This document shows, piece by piece, positions 35,529 through 45,341 of a stretch of DNA of 64,000 nucleotides. The DNA is taken from assembly GCA_037367405.1 (NCBI GenBank), contig JAZKJV010011400.1, positions 6,818,501 to 6,882,500 of the forward strand. The letters are read 5' to 3'. This DNA comes from Ottelia alismoides. Its lineage: Eukaryota > Streptophyta > Magnoliopsida > Alismatales > Hydrocharitaceae. The notes below the pieces were generated by a model that searched no databases, was not told where the DNA came from, and saw only the letters and a list, made by a program, of their open reading frames with translations. Every line of letters begins with the position of its first letter. Position 1 is the stretch's first letter. A program made the position numbers and the translations under genes.

Positions 35529-36989
35529 TTACGCAATCAGCTCTTTGACGACGCGGCCGTATAGGTCGGTCAGGCGGAAATCGCGGCCAGCATAGCGATA
35601 GGTGAAACGTTCATGATCAAAGCCCAGCAGATGCAGCAGCGTGGCATGCAGATCGTGGACATGCATGCGGTTTTCGATCGCTTTGAAACCGAACTCGTCG
35701 GTGGCTCCATGGACATAGCCGCCGCGCACTCCGCCACCGGCCAGCCACATCGTAAAGCCCCAGTGATTGTGATCGCGACCATTGATCTTGCCGGCGTTAC
35801 TGCCTTCTTTGGGTAGCTCAACGGTCGGTGTGCGCCCAAACTCGCCGCCCCAGATCACCAGCGTCTCATCCAGCATGCCGCGCTGTTTCAAGTCGGCCAA
35901 CAGGGCAGCGATCGGTTGATCACACTGCTGCGCCAAACGTCGATGGTTGACTTCGATATCGTCGTGATTGTCCCACGGTTGGCCTTCGCCATGCCAGACT
36001 TGCACGTAGCGCACGCCATGCTCGATCATGCGTCTGGCCACGAGCAACTGCCGCGCGTGGACACCTGGACCGTAGGCATCCAAGATATGTTGAGGTTCGC
36101 GAGCCACATCGAAGACTTCGGCCGCTTCGTGCTGCATGCGATAAGCCAACTCGAACGACTGAATGCGGGCTTCTAATTGTGGATCGGCGTCGCGAGCCGC
36201 CTGGTGACGGCGATTGAGCTTCTGCACGAAATCCAATTGGCGTCGCTGGTCGGCCGTGCTGATCCGTTCGTTGGTGATGTACTCGATTAGTTTGTCGATC
36301 GACTCGTGCTGCGTATCAATGTAAGTGCCCTGGAAGATCCCGGGCAAAAATCCAGCTTGCCAGTTTTGTGATTCCTGGATTGGATATCCACCCGGGCACA
36401 TGGCGATGAAGGCTGGCAAGTTTTGATTCTCAGTTCCCAAGCCATAGGTCAACCACGACCCCATGCTAGGCCTGACTTGCCGCGGCTCGCCACAGTTCAT
36501 CAGCAGCAGCGAAGGTTCGTGGTTGGGCACATCGGCGTGCATCGAGCGAATGATGCACATGTCATCGATATGCTCGGCAGTCTTGGCAAACAACTCGCTG
36601 ACTTCGATGCCGCTTTGGCCGTACTTGCGAAACTTGAATGGCGATGGGTAGAGCGCGCCGGTTTTGCGTTCGGTACGCGGCGTTTCACCAGGCATGGGCT
36701 GGCCGGCATACTTGGCAATCGATGGCTTGGGATCAAACGTATCGACGTGGCTCGGTCCGCCGTTGGCGAAGATATGGATGACGTGCTTGGCTTTGGCAGC
36801 AAAGTGCGGCAGGCGCGGGGCCAGCGGATTGACCGCAAACCCACCGGCACCAGGCTGCGCCACGGGCGACTGGGCGGCCAGTTCTTGGGCCAAAAGTTGC
36901 TGCAAGGCCAGGGCACCAAAGCCCATACCCGAGCGAACAAGCATCTCGCGGCGCGTTAGTCCAAAACCAGAATTTTCATGCGGCTGCAT
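35529..36989 (-). CDS. DUF1501 domain protein with Tat-like signal
   Basis: This 486-residue protein starts with an export signal including LTRREMLVRSGMGFGALAL, the twin-arginine pattern. It then carries planctomycete DUF1501 features: KHVIHIFANGGPSHVDTFDPKP at about 70-90, GGEFGRTP near 365, and HNHWGFTMWLAGGGVRGG. The fold is related to sulfatases and alkaline phosphatases. Planctomycetes carry many copies, usually next to a DUF1549/DUF1553 gene; such a gene is in the window but 23 kb away. The substrate is unknown. Confidence 0.93.
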   Translation of the reverse strand: MQPHENSGFGLTRREMLVRSGMGFGALALQQLLAQELAAQSPVAQPGAGGFAVNPLAPRLPHFAAKAKHVIHIFANGGPSHVDTFDPKPSIAKYAGQPMPGETPRTERKTGALYPSPFKFRKYGQSGIEVSELFAKTAEHIDDMCIIRSMHADVPNHEPSLLLMNCGEPRQVRPSMGSWLTYGLGTENQNLPAFIAMCPGGYPIQESQNWQAGFLPGIFQGTYIDTQHESIDKLIEYITNERISTADQRRQLDFVQKLNRRHQAARDADPQLEARIQSFELAYRMQHEAAEVFDVAREPQHILDAYGPGVHARQLLVARRMIEHGVRYVQVWHGEGQPWDNHDDIEVNHRRLAQQCDQPIAALLADLKQRGMLDETLVIWGGEFGRTPTVELPKEGSNAGKINGRDHNHWGFTMWLAGGGVRGGYVHGATDEFGFKAIENRMHVHDLHATLLHLLGFDHERFTYRYAGRDFRLTDLYGRVVKELIA

Positions 36990-37089
36990 AAGGCGGGGTC
37001 AGCTCTAATGGTGGGGTAGGTCGGCCTATCTTTATTTTAGTTGCTGACAGTTGATCGGGAAAGACGTAACGTCTCGCCCCAGCCCGTAG

Positions 37090-37109
37090 AGCGTCTGTCC
37101 CCAGACGCT
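37090..37109. repeat. short hairpin repeat AGCGTCTG..CAGACGCT
   Basis: AGCGTCTGTCCCCAGACGCT forms a perfect eight-base stem. Same family as 6160, 47117 and 61494. Confidence 0.7.
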
Positions 37110-37288
37110 GAGCACCCGCTAACCCAAGCCTCTGCAAACCAATTCGCCAGATGCCGCATGCAGACCGGCTATTCCACGGGGAAGATCAGGAGTTCGCTTG
37201 ATTTAGGCGGTTGAATCAAAAGATCGGGTCGAAACAAGCGCAGGTTAGAGAGGACAGTTCATCCTTCGGTTCAGATGCCTTCCGGGCG

Positions 37289-37344
37289 GCCAGGCGGTGG
37301 AAAGCGGTAACTTTCGCTTCCACCGTCTGGCGACGGTGGCTACC
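37289..37344. repeat. palindromic element family A, partial core touching a stop codon
   Basis: The left GTAGCCACC arm is missing. GCCAGGCGGTGGAAAGCGG to GTGGCTAC remains. Its last base, 37344, is directly followed by the stop codon of the gamma-glutamyltransferase gene (37345-37347, minus strand). Confidence 0.75.
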
Positions 37345-39078
37345 TTACGACTTGTCGATTGCGGCCGCCAGGCTGGCAACGCGTGGATCGGAGGCGGCGA
37401 CTAGCGAGCCCTCGAGCCGTTCGATGCCTTGCCCCACTGCGAGCACGCGACCGCGATTCAACTGGTGGCCATAGCCCTTCAGTTGCGCGACCAAATCTGC
37501 CGCCATGGCCGACTCGTAGGCCAGCGTATCAGGCGACCATTGATGATGAATGCGTGGCGAGTTCAAGGCTGCTTGGATCGTTTCCTTCAAATCCAGAACG
37601 CGCACCAATGTCTGTAACACTGTCGTAATGATCTTGGGACCACCAGCAGCACCGCAGGTCAAACGCAGTTGGCCTTGATCATCCAGCACGATGGTCGGAC
37701 TCATGCTCGAGAGTGGCCGTTTGCCCGGTGCTACCGCATTGGCCTCGGCTCCGACCAGGCCAAAGGCATTGCGCACGCCCGGTGCCAAACTGAAGTCATC
37801 CATTTCGTTGTTCAGTAGCACTCCGGTACCGGGCACCACCATCTTCGAGCCAAACGAGGTGTTGATCGTTTGTGTCAGGGCCACCACGTTGCCTTCGGCA
37901 TCGGCGGTAGTTAGGTGAGTCGTGTGCTTGCCAGGCGCGAATAGATCTTCGTTGGCCTTGGGGGGTTGTCCATGACCGGCCACTTGTGTCGCGCGCTCCA
38001 AGTCGATCGTAGCGGCTCGGCCCGCCAGATAATCAGCATCCAACAAGCCTCGTGGTACTTGGGCAAAGTCAGCATCACCCAACCAATAGGCTCGATCGGC
38101 CATCGCCCGCTTCATGACTTCAGCCAACAAATGCAGACCCTCGGCCGGTGAGTGCTCGAAGATCGCCTGGACGTCAAAGCCACTCAACATGGCCAGCATC
38201 TGCGCGACATGGATGCCACCTGAACTGGGTGGTGGGAAACCATACACGCGATGATCGCGATAACGGCTTTCGATCGATGGACGTTCGGCTACATAGTATT
38301 CAGCCAGGTCATTGGCTCGCAGCAGTCCACCGCTGGCTTGCATGAAGCGGTCGACCTTCTCGGCAAACTCGCCCTGATAAAACCATGGACTGCCCGAGCG
38401 CGCGAGCGCTTCTAGCGTGCTGGCCAAATCGCTTTGCACTAGCTGTTCACCTGCCTTGCGTGGCAGCCCATCGGCGTTCAAGAACAACCTCGCCGACTCA
38501 GGGAATAGCTTCAACTGGGCGGTCGTCGAGGAGAAAGCTTGCGCCAACTGCCGATTGATTGGAAAGCCGCGAGCAGCGACCTCGGCTGCACCTGCCAGGG
38601 CCGCTTGCCAGCCACGGCGACCAAATCGCTGCGATAGCTGTTCCAGCAAAGCGACCAGGCCCGGTGTGCCGGCTGCCAACGGTCCTGTTTGGCTCAGCTC
38701 CGGGTCCGCCTGGCCATTGCGCAAGAACATGGCGGGCGTGGCCAGCAGCGGTGCCCGCTCGCGACCATCGAGGGCGAAGAGTTCACCCTTGGCAGTGCGG
38801 ACTAGCGCCAAGCCACCCCCACCCAAGCCCGAGTTGTGGATGTCGACGACCGACAACATCAGCGAAGCGGCCACCGCTGCATCGATGGCATTGCCACCAC
38901 TTTTCAGTTCTGCGATGGCCGCACCAGTGGCTAGCGGGTGAACCGTAGCGACGGCGGCTTGATGGCCCCGCGCGACAGTCGGCAGCGGTGGCTGGTCCTG
39001 GGCTTGCGCGCGACCGCGGCCCAAACCGGAAAGCAGCCCCAGGGCAGCAAGCGAAACCGAAAACTGTCTGCGATCCAT
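37345..39078 (-). CDS. ggt: gamma-glutamyltransferase
   Basis: From ATG 39078 the product is 577 residues; the longer frame upstream translates a repeat. A twin-arginine signal (MDRRQFSVSLAALGLLSG) directs export. GGT hydrolyses or transfers the gamma-glutamyl group of glutathione and related peptides. The precursor self-cleaves before the nucleophile. Here the block KHTTHLTTADAEGN places it at Thr386, matching Thr391 of the E. coli enzyme. The following LNNEMDDFS and PLSSMSPTIVLDDQG blocks are also conserved. The small subunit starts at Thr386. Confidence 0.93.
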   Translation of the reverse strand: MDRRQFSVSLAALGLLSGLGRGRAQAQDQPPLPTVARGHQAAVATVHPLATGAAIAELKSGGNAIDAAVAASLMLSVVDIHNSGLGGGGLALVRTAKGELFALDGRERAPLLATPAMFLRNGQADPELSQTGPLAAGTPGLVALLEQLSQRFGRRGWQAALAGAAEVAARGFPINRQLAQAFSSTTAQLKLFPESARLFLNADGLPRKAGEQLVQSDLASTLEALARSGSPWFYQGEFAEKVDRFMQASGGLLRANDLAEYYVAERPSIESRYRDHRVYGFPPPSSGGIHVAQMLAMLSGFDVQAIFEHSPAEGLHLLAEVMKRAMADRAYWLGDADFAQVPRGLLDADYLAGRAATIDLERATQVAGHGQPPKANEDLFAPGKHTTHLTTADAEGNVVALTQTINTSFGSKMVVPGTGVLLNNEMDDFSLAPGVRNAFGLVGAEANAVAPGKRPLSSMSPTIVLDDQGQLRLTCGAAGGPKIITTVLQTLVRVLDLKETIQAALNSPRIHHQWSPDTLAYESAMAADLVAQLKGYGHQLNRGRVLAVGQGIERLEGSLVAASDPRVASLAAAIDKS

Positions 39079-39142
39079 GGTGATTGATGACTCCTGGCGA
39101 GTACTGACCTCGGCGCGAACTAAGGGACCGGATGAAGTCTTC

Positions 39143-39234
39143 GTAGCCACCGCTGCCAAGCGGTGGAAAGCGTTAACTCTCGCGTCCACCGTCTGGCGAC
39201 GGTGGCTACGCAGCTTGCCCAGTGGCGCTGTCCA
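39143..39234. repeat. palindromic element family A with right arm
   Basis: The 67-bp core runs from 39143 to 39209, then a right arm CAGCTTGCCCAGTGGCGCTG to TCCA at 39234. It ends 23 bases before the stop of the MFS transporter gene. The left arm is degraded. Confidence 0.8.
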
Positions 39235-39256
39235 ATTAGGCACTGCAAACGTGGCC

Positions 39257-40537
39257 TCAGCCCAGCTCTGCTTTGGGCCGAATCATCAGCACCAGGCCAG
39301 CGGAGAACAGTGTAGCTATGGCTACAATGCTGAAGAACACATTGTCGCCCCAGTTGTTGTCTTTGCACCAGCCGTAAATCCAATCGGCGAATCCACCGCA
39401 ACTGATGCTGACAAAATTCATGATGCCATAACCGGTCGCTCGCAAATCTGGACGAGCAATCTGGCTGAGGATAGGCATGTTGTTGCAATCAAAAAATCCC
39501 CAACCGATACCGAACAGCACCAGGAACAACACGATCACGCCCACCGATGGTGCATACCCAATACCCAACAGCGCTGGCACGAGCATGATCATACCCAGCG
39601 CGCTCACGTAGATGCGACCACGCACGCTACGACGCATGAACATGTCAGCCAGCAAGCCACCCAGAAACGCGCCGATCAAAGCAGCGATGTTCACGTAAAC
39701 CGTAGCATAAACTCCCGCCGCACCTTGTGTCAGCGAGAAGCGATCTTTCAGAATCGACGGCATCCAGTCCTTCACAACCCAGCCGGCAATGGCGGGCAAG
39801 GTAAAGTAGATCACCAGAAAGTAAAACGACGGACTGGAAAACAAGTCGCTTAAGCGTCCTCGTCGATTCGGACTGCTATCCGACTCGGTGGTAGTCACCG
39901 CCAAAATGTTCTTGGGCACATCACGCAACAAGAACAGTAGCGGCAGGGAATAGATGATGCCAATGGCACCAGCGATAAAGAACGTGCGCCTCCAACCCAA
40001 CAGCGGTGCATCCGCCGCGTAGCCCGTGAAGCCACCCAGGATCAGCGCCATGTAGATAGCGGTTTGGTGAATACCGATGGCCCGCGAACGAGTGGCTCGC
40101 GTATGGTAGTCAGCGATCAAGGCCAGGGCCGCGGGTATGTAGAACGCTTCGCTGATGCCCATCAAAGCGCGAGCCAGCAACAGTTGATTGAACGTAGTGG
40201 CCAGACCAGTCAGACAGGTCACCAGGCTCCATACAAACAGGCTGGCACAGATAATCCAGCGCCGCGAAAATCGATCCGCAAAATAACCACCAAAGGGACT
40301 CAGGCCCGCATAGACCCACTTAAAGCTGGCCAGCAATAGCCCCCAGTTGGCTTGCAGCGCAATCGTTGGGATGTCGGTCATGATCGAACTCTTCATCGTG
40401 GCGATCATTTGCCGATCGAGATAGTTCAGCAGAGCCACCGGCCACAGCAACAGTACGACGGTCCAAATGTAAGAGCTGATACCAGCCGACGAATCTGCCT
40501 GGGTGGGGGAAGCAAAGGAGTTATCATTGGGTCTCAT
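39257..40537 (-). CDS. MFS transporter, ACS (anion:cation symporter)-like
   Basis: From ATG 40537 the product is 426 residues with about 12 hydrophobic segments, typical of the major facilitator superfamily. The opening helix VALLNYLDRQMIATM and the loop GGYFADRFSRRWII (signature G-x-x-x-D-R-x-x-R-R after helix 2) are characteristic, as is ADYHTRATRSRAIGI after helix 4. These features point to the ACS branch, which takes up sugar acids such as hexuronates. Its substrate is not certain. It sits between family A copies on either side. Confidence 0.85.
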   Translation of the reverse strand: MRPNDNSFASPTQADSSAGISSYIWTVVLLLWPVALLNYLDRQMIATMKSSIMTDIPTIALQANWGLLLASFKWVYAGLSPFGGYFADRFSRRWIICASLFVWSLVTCLTGLATTFNQLLLARALMGISEAFYIPAALALIADYHTRATRSRAIGIHQTAIYMALILGGFTGYAADAPLLGWRRTFFIAGAIGIIYSLPLLFLLRDVPKNILAVTTTESDSSPNRRGRLSDLFSSPSFYFLVIYFTLPAIAGWVVKDWMPSILKDRFSLTQGAAGVYATVYVNIAALIGAFLGGLLADMFMRRSVRGRIYVSALGMIMLVPALLGIGYAPSVGVIVLFLVLFGIGWGFFDCNNMPILSQIARPDLRATGYGIMNFVSISCGGFADWIYGWCKDNNWGDNVFFSIVAIATLFSAGLVLMIRPKAELG

Positions 40538-41019
40538 CAAGTACCCCAATCCTCTCTACACTGCATGATGGGTGCGGGAAGTCGGCTGTCTGGACTGTGT
40601 TGGTAGCCACGGCTGCCAGGTTTTGATCTTCCGCATTTCTTGCGTGTCACCTCTCAAGTAACGCTGGGAGGTCGAATCGAGCCTTTAAGGCGAAGATTCG
40701 GGAGGGGCATTGCGCCAGGGAGGAGTCAACCATGGCGCACTTCCCCCTCCCGCAGCCTCGGCTAAAGGCCTCGTCTGCGACCTCCCCCGGCTGCGCCGAG
40801 AGAGGTGACATCCAAAAAACGCGGAACATCAAAAATGCCAGGCGGTGGGAAACGTTACGTTTCGCTTCCACCGTCTGGCGACGGTGGCTACATAAAGTCC
40901 ACCCTCTGGCGACGGTAGCTACAAAGCTGGCCAAGTGGTGCTGTGCAACTACGTAGGTGCAAAGGCGACTATATTAGCACAATCAAGCGGGCTGACGGGT
41001 TTAGTAGCGGGAGAGCAGG
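40538..41019. other. repeat-filled intergenic region
   Basis: This 480-base gap holds no gene. It contains family A fragments (GTAGCCACGGCTGCCAGG at 40602 and a copy at 40837-40948) and two family C arms, TGTCACCTCTC at 40645 and GAGAGGTGACATCC at 40799, which face each other. Confidence 0.65.
40837..40948. repeat. palindromic element family A, rearranged copy
   Basis: The core half CCACCGTCTGGCGACGGTGG-CTAC appears twice, first intact and then as a diverged copy (GTCCACCCTCTGGCGACGGT). A right arm resembling GCTGGCCAAGTGGTGCTGTG ends near 40948. It looks like a local duplication. Confidence 0.65.
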
Positions 41020-42093
41020 TTGACGAATTCAACTTCAGGGTCATCTTCAGGGCCATCTTCACGATCATCATCTAGGTATCGACGAGCCTCGCAGTTTGCT
41101 GCGCTGGGTGATGAAGGTCAAGCTCGTATCGAAGCGGCACGCGTGTTGATATGCGGCTGTGGTGCGCTGGGGAGTGTCATCGCCGAACGCCTGGCGCGTA
41201 GCGGCGTGGGGCACCTGGTGATCGTCGATCGCGATTGGGTCGAGCTGTCGAACTTGCAGAGGCAGACACTCTTTACCGAAGCTGACGCGGAGGCCAGTAC
41301 GCCCAAAGCCATCGCCGCTGCGGCTGCGCTGGCCAAGATCAACAGCCAGATACGCTTCGAAGCAGTCGTCGAAGACATCACACACACCAACATTCAACGC
41401 CTGGCGGATGGTGCAGACTTGATCATGGATGGCACCGACAACTTCGAAACTCGCCTGCTGATCAATGACTATGCGTTGAGCCGCCGGGTGCCTTGGGTGC
41501 ATGGCGGATGTTTGGGCTCGAGCGGCCAGGTCATGTCGATTGTGCCTGGCGAGACCGCTTGCTTTCGTTGCCTGGTACCCGAACTGCCGCCACGCGATGC
41601 GATGCCCACCTGTGATACTGCCGGAGTACTCGGTCCGGCTATCGGCCTGGTGGCCAGTTGGCAAGCGGCCGAAGCGCTCAAGCTGCTCAGTGGTAATCGC
41701 GATGCTGTCTGCAAAGAGCTGATCACTGTCGATACCTGGAACACCAACTGTCGCATGTTATCGCTCGATGCGCTGCGCACCAACAACTTGTGTCCAGCCT
41801 GCGCTGGTCGCGAGTATCCCTTCTTGAGCGGCCAGCGCGCCAGCCTGGCCACGGTGCTCTGTGGCAAGAATGCCGTGCAACTGGCCCCCGCTGCCGGTTC
41901 GCCGGCCATCGACCTCGACCAGATGCGCATGCGGTTGGCTTCACTGGGCACGGTCACGCATAACCCATTCTTGTTGCGATTGACCACGGAATCGCATGTA
42001 CTGACCCTCTTCCGGGATGGTCGCACCATCATCGAGGGGACAACTGAGCCGGCGGAGGCCCGCACTTTAGCGGCGAGGCTATTGGGGAGCTAA
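41020..42093 (+). CDS. ThiF/MoeB-family adenylyltransferase (E1-like)
   Basis: This 357-residue E1-like protein has the nucleotide-binding GCGALGS loop at about 45-51, then LVIVDRDWVELSNLQRQTLF, the Arg of which helps in adenylation, and LIMDGTDNFETRLLIND. Two CxxC-type pairs (CFRCL, CPAC) probably bind zinc. The C-terminal tail is not rhodanese-like and resembles a small ubiquitin-like or regulatory fold. It activates the C-terminus of a small sulfur-carrier protein in molybdopterin or thiamine biosynthesis, or a similar system; the partner is not in the window. Start TTG 41020 with GGGAGAGCAGG before it. Confidence 0.85.
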   Translation: MTNSTSGSSSGPSSRSSSRYRRASQFAALGDEGQARIEAARVLICGCGALGSVIAERLARSGVGHLVIVDRDWVELSNLQRQTLFTEADAEASTPKAIAAAAALAKINSQIRFEAVVEDITHTNIQRLADGADLIMDGTDNFETRLLINDYALSRRVPWVHGGCLGSSGQVMSIVPGETACFRCLVPELPPRDAMPTCDTAGVLGPAIGLVASWQAAEALKLLSGNRDAVCKELITVDTWNTNCRMLSLDALRTNNLCPACAGREYPFLSGQRASLATVLCGKNAVQLAPAAGSPAIDLDQMRMRLASLGTVTHNPFLLRLTTESHVLTLFRDGRTIIEGTTEPAEARTLAARLLGS

Positions 42094-42248
42094 ACTTTTT
42101 TGTGGCCCCTAGTAGCATTTTGGTTGTAGGGTGGATAATCTAACATTAGTGCCGAAGGCGGTCGGCGTTGTGTTAGTCAGTGGCACATTCTCGGTGGAAT
42201 ATACGACTTCGACTAGCGGCCGGTTTCCGCCTCTTAAAGTGAGTTTAA

Positions 42249-43382
42249 ATGCGTTACGAATTCCGCTTGGCCGAACTTCTGGGCCACACCCCCGATCGCA
42301 AGAAGCGACCTGGGACGATCAAGAACATTGTTGAGTATACAGGCTTGGACCGTCACCAAGTGGCGTCCTTGCTTAAGAATGAAGCCAAGTACATTCCGCT
42401 AGAAGCTCTGTCGCGGTTGTGCGATTACCTGGTCGAACATGGTTATGCTTCGGCCGATCAATTGCCCGGTGCCCTGTTTGCCGTCAAACCCGAGCACTTC
42501 TGGGAACTGCTGGCTCGACGTCGTCGCCTGGAGATTTGCGTGGGTGTGCGACGACCAGAGAAAGATGATACGCCCGATACAGCCTGGGTGGTCGCATCCG
42601 ACGCAGTGCTGTTAGGTGAGATGCTCAGCGGCGTTACGACGCTGGGGGGTACGGACAAGCTGGCGCGCTCCATGCAACAGCCACGCACCGACCTGCCAAC
42701 TCACCCAGAGTTGCTCAAGCAGACGCTGGTGTGGAGTCCTGGTGTCGTACCCCAAAACGAAGCGATCGAACGCGCGACCTTGGTCTACGATGACTTCAAG
42801 TCGGCCGCTGGTGACCGCGCGCTAATCTGTTTGGGTAGCGTCAAGAGCAACCCGGTAGTCGAACTGGTCTTGGCCGAGACCTTTGGTGCAACGCCCTTTG
42901 AATCCCAAGACAAGATTGCCAAGGCTTCTGATCGTCCTTGTCCGTTCTTCTTGCGTTATCGCGACCATGATCCGCATCCATCATGTGCCTCGGCCGGTAT
43001 GCAATTGAGCGCCCAGGACAAAGCTGAGCTGCCGGGCATCTATTACGAACAGGCTGACGGAACTTGGGCTTACGCCGGTGGACAAGACACGGCACTAGTG
43101 TTCTACATCTATCGCGAGTCGCTGGGGCGACTGGAGATGGTGCTCAGTGGATTCAGTGGACGCGCAACGCGATTGCTCGCCCGCACGCTATCCAATCGGG
43201 GTGAAGACTTTTGGCCGCCAGTGCTGCAGACAGATTACTTGCAAGTCGGCGCGTACATTGTGCAGTACAAGCAATCCGAAGAACCCGAAGCGCCCTTCGA
43301 CATCCTCCGGACCGACCTGGTCTCAGCCCCAACCATCACCCCGCTACCAGTCGAAGCCCTACGGCGAAGACTGAGCCAGTGA
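42249..43382 (+). CDS. HTH protein of unknown function, 377 residues
   Basis: The first 85 residues form a helix-turn-helix of the Cro/XRE style: TIKNIVEYTGLDRHQVASLLKN, then IPLEALSRLCDYLVEHG. The larger remainder has no family I recognise, though it contains a possible NAD-like stretch AGDRALICLGSVKSNPVVELVLAE and a conserved-looking DRPCPFFLRYRDHDPHPSC. The start is ATG 42249. It is likely a DNA-binding regulator with a ligand- or partner-binding C-terminal domain. It is close downstream of the ThiF gene (155 bases) but with no clear functional link. Confidence 0.6.
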   Translation: MRYEFRLAELLGHTPDRKKRPGTIKNIVEYTGLDRHQVASLLKNEAKYIPLEALSRLCDYLVEHGYASADQLPGALFAVKPEHFWELLARRRRLEICVGVRRPEKDDTPDTAWVVASDAVLLGEMLSGVTTLGGTDKLARSMQQPRTDLPTHPELLKQTLVWSPGVVPQNEAIERATLVYDDFKSAAGDRALICLGSVKSNPVVELVLAETFGATPFESQDKIAKASDRPCPFFLRYRDHDPHPSCASAGMQLSAQDKAELPGIYYEQADGTWAYAGGQDTALVFYIYRESLGRLEMVLSGFSGRATRLLARTLSNRGEDFWPPVLQTDYLQVGAYIVQYKQSEEPEAPFDILRTDLVSAPTITPLPVEALRRRLSQ

Positions 43383-43593
43383 GTGGAAGAGAAGTGAGAA
43401 GTGAGAAGTTTGAAGTTTGAAGTTTGAAGTTTGAAAAGAGAGATTTGAGATCTGAGATTTGAAATCTCAAATCTCAAGTCTCAAATCCTCCAATCTCAAA
43501 TCTCCAACCTCTGCCCTTACACCTTACCCCTTACACCTTACACCTTACACCTTACACCTTACTCCTTACTCCTTACTCCTTACTCCTTCCCCC
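43383..43593. repeat. simple repeats and small inverted repeats between convergent genes
   Basis: A GAAGTTTGAAGTTTGAAGTTT tract, then an inverted-repeat-rich GAGATTTGAGATCTGAGATT and AATCTCAAATCTCAAGTC stretch, and finally the CCTTACACC / CTCCTTACTCC tract at 43518-43590. Each tract is a low-complexity variant, apparently from slippage. No gene. Confidence 0.75.
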
Positions 43594-45243
43594 TCAGCTG
43601 TTGCTGACGGGTTCTTGGGTGGGCATGCGTGATGGGTTGCGGCGGGCGTGCCGGGCGATGGCTGCTTGCACAAAGCCCGAGAACAGTGGGTGAGCGGCAG
43701 TGGGTTTGGACTTGAATTCCGGATGGAATTGGACTGCCAGGAACCAGGGATGATCGGGCAGTTCAACGATCTCCACCAGGCCGCCATCGGGACTAGTGCC
43801 TGAGAACTTCATCGAATGGGCTTCGTACTGTTGGCGATAGACGTTGTTGAATTCATAACGATGTCGATGTCGCTCGTGGATGGCTGAGGCTCCGTAGGCC
43901 TTTTGCGCCAGGGAACCTTCGATCAAGCTGGCAGGTTGGCTACCCAGGCGCATGGTGCCGCCCATGCGCGTGATCTCGCGCTGTTCATCCAGCAGGCAGA
44001 TGACTGGGTGAGCCGTCTCGCGATCGAACTCGCTGGAGTGCGCGCCTTGCAAGCCGATCACGTTGCGTCCGTACTCGATCACGGCGCACTGCATGCCCAG
44101 GCAGATGCCAAAGAAGGGAATCTGCTTCTCACGTGCAAAGCGAATCGCTTGCAATTTGCCATCGATACCACGCTCGCCGAAACCGCCCGGTACCAGGATT
44201 CCGTCGTAGCCGCTCAGTACGCGCTCGGGGCCTTCGCGTTCGATTTCGGTGCTTTGAATGCGTCCCAAACGAATGGAGGCTTGATGATGGATGCCAGCGT
44301 GATCGATGGCTTCGTAGATCGACTTGTAAGCATCTTTGTGTTCGGCGTACTTGCCAACCACGGCGATACTGATCTCATGTTTGGGTTCGCGCTGCCGACG
44401 CAAGATTTCGTGCAAGGGACGCAGATCGGCCGGATGCGATGGCAAGCCCAAGCGTTTTACGATGAACTCATCCAAGCCGTTATTGACCAGGCTGAGAGGA
44501 ACTTCGTAAATCGAAAAGTCTTTATCGCGTTCTTCGATGACCGCTTGCACCGGAACGTTGCAGAAGAGCGCGATCTTTTCACGCTCGTCGCGCGAGATGG
44601 GCTGCTCGCAGCGGCAGATCAGTACATCGGGCTGGATACCGATTTGCCGCAACTGACCGACGGAATGCTGAGTCGGTTTGGTCTTCAGTTCCGCTGCGGC
44701 TTTGAGGTACGGGACCAGGGTCAGGTGGATGAACAAGCAATTCTCTTCGCCGGCTTCGCGTGGGAATTGGCGAATGGCCTCCAGGAATGGCAGGCTTTCG
44801 ATATCGCCCACGGTACCACCGATCTCAGTGATCACCACATCCACATCACGCTCGCCCATTTTGCGAATCACGCTCTGAATTTCGTCGGTGATGTGAGGAA
44901 TGACTTGGACGGTCTTACCCAAAAACTCGCCGCGACGTTCCTTCTCGATAACCGACAAGTAGATTTGGCCGGTGGTGTAATTGGAGTCGCGGGTCAGCGG
45001 GCCACTGGTGAAGCGTTCATAATGCCCCAGATCCAAGTCGGTCTCGCTGCCATCATCCAGCACGTAGACTTCGCCGTGCTGGTAAGGGCTCATCGTGCCC
45101 GGGTCGACGTTGATGTAGGGGTCCAGTTTCTGCATGCGGACGCGCAAGCCACGAGCTTCCAGCAGCATGCCTATCGAGGCGCTGGTCAACCCTTTCCCTA
45201 TGGAACTGACTACCCCTCCAGTGACGAAGATGTGCTTGGTCAT
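43594..45243 (-). CDS. pyrG: CTP synthase
   Basis: From ATG 45243 the product is 549 residues, the usual length; the longer frame adds a non-conserved tail. CTP synthase converts UTP to CTP with ATP and glutamine. The N-terminal synthase domain opens [20 protein letters not shown] and contains [20 protein letters not shown]. The C-terminal glutaminase domain has FFGICLGMQ (nucleophile Cys) and the end [13 protein letters not shown] with the His and Glu of the triad. It is followed by low-complexity DNA and lies 98 bases downstream of kdsB on the same strand. Confidence 0.97.
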   Translation of the reverse strand: MTKHIFVTGGVVSSIGKGLTSASIGMLLEARGLRVRMQKLDPYINVDPGTMSPYQHGEVYVLDDGSETDLDLGHYERFTSGPLTRDSNYTTGQIYLSVIEKERRGEFLGKTVQVIPHITDEIQSVIRKMGERDVDVVITEIGGTVGDIESLPFLEAIRQFPREAGEENCLFIHLTLVPYLKAAAELKTKPTQHSVGQLRQIGIQPDVLICRCEQPISRDEREKIALFCNVPVQAVIEERDKDFSIYEVPLSLVNNGLDEFIVKRLGLPSHPADLRPLHEILRRQREPKHEISIAVVGKYAEHKDAYKSIYEAIDHAGIHHQASIRLGRIQSTEIEREGPERVLSGYDGILVPGGFGERGIDGKLQAIRFAREKQIPFFGICLGMQCAVIEYGRNVIGLQGAHSSEFDRETAHPVICLLDEQREITRMGGTMRLGSQPASLIEGSLAQKAYGASAIHERHRHRYEFNNVYRQQYEAHSMKFSGTSPDGGLVEIVELPDHPWFLAVQFHPEFKSKPTAAHPLFSGFVQAAIARHARRNPSRMPTQEPVSNS

Positions 45244-45341
45244 CCAGTTGCATTCCTGTTCGATCGGTCGCTGCCAGCGCAAGTCCACCAGCCCATCGAT
45301 CCACGGGGCTTCAACTGCGCTAACATTGGAAAAGACCGATC

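Larger units (their letters stand above)
36990..37344. other. intergenic region with hairpin and palindromic repeats
   Basis: No gene is seen between the DUF1501 and gamma-glutamyltransferase genes. It holds an AGCGTCTGTCCCCAGACGCT hairpin at 37090-37109 and a partial family A core at 37289-37344. Confidence 0.6.

Noticed and set aside
39079..39243. A longer N-terminus for gamma-glutamyltransferase
   Set aside because: The extra 55 residues translate a family A palindrome; the Tat signal at ATG 39078 gives a normal start.
31355..43590. CCTTACACC-type tracts as CRISPR or regulatory arrays
   Set aside because: They are plain microsatellites with period 7 to 15 and gradual unit changes, as expected from slippage.
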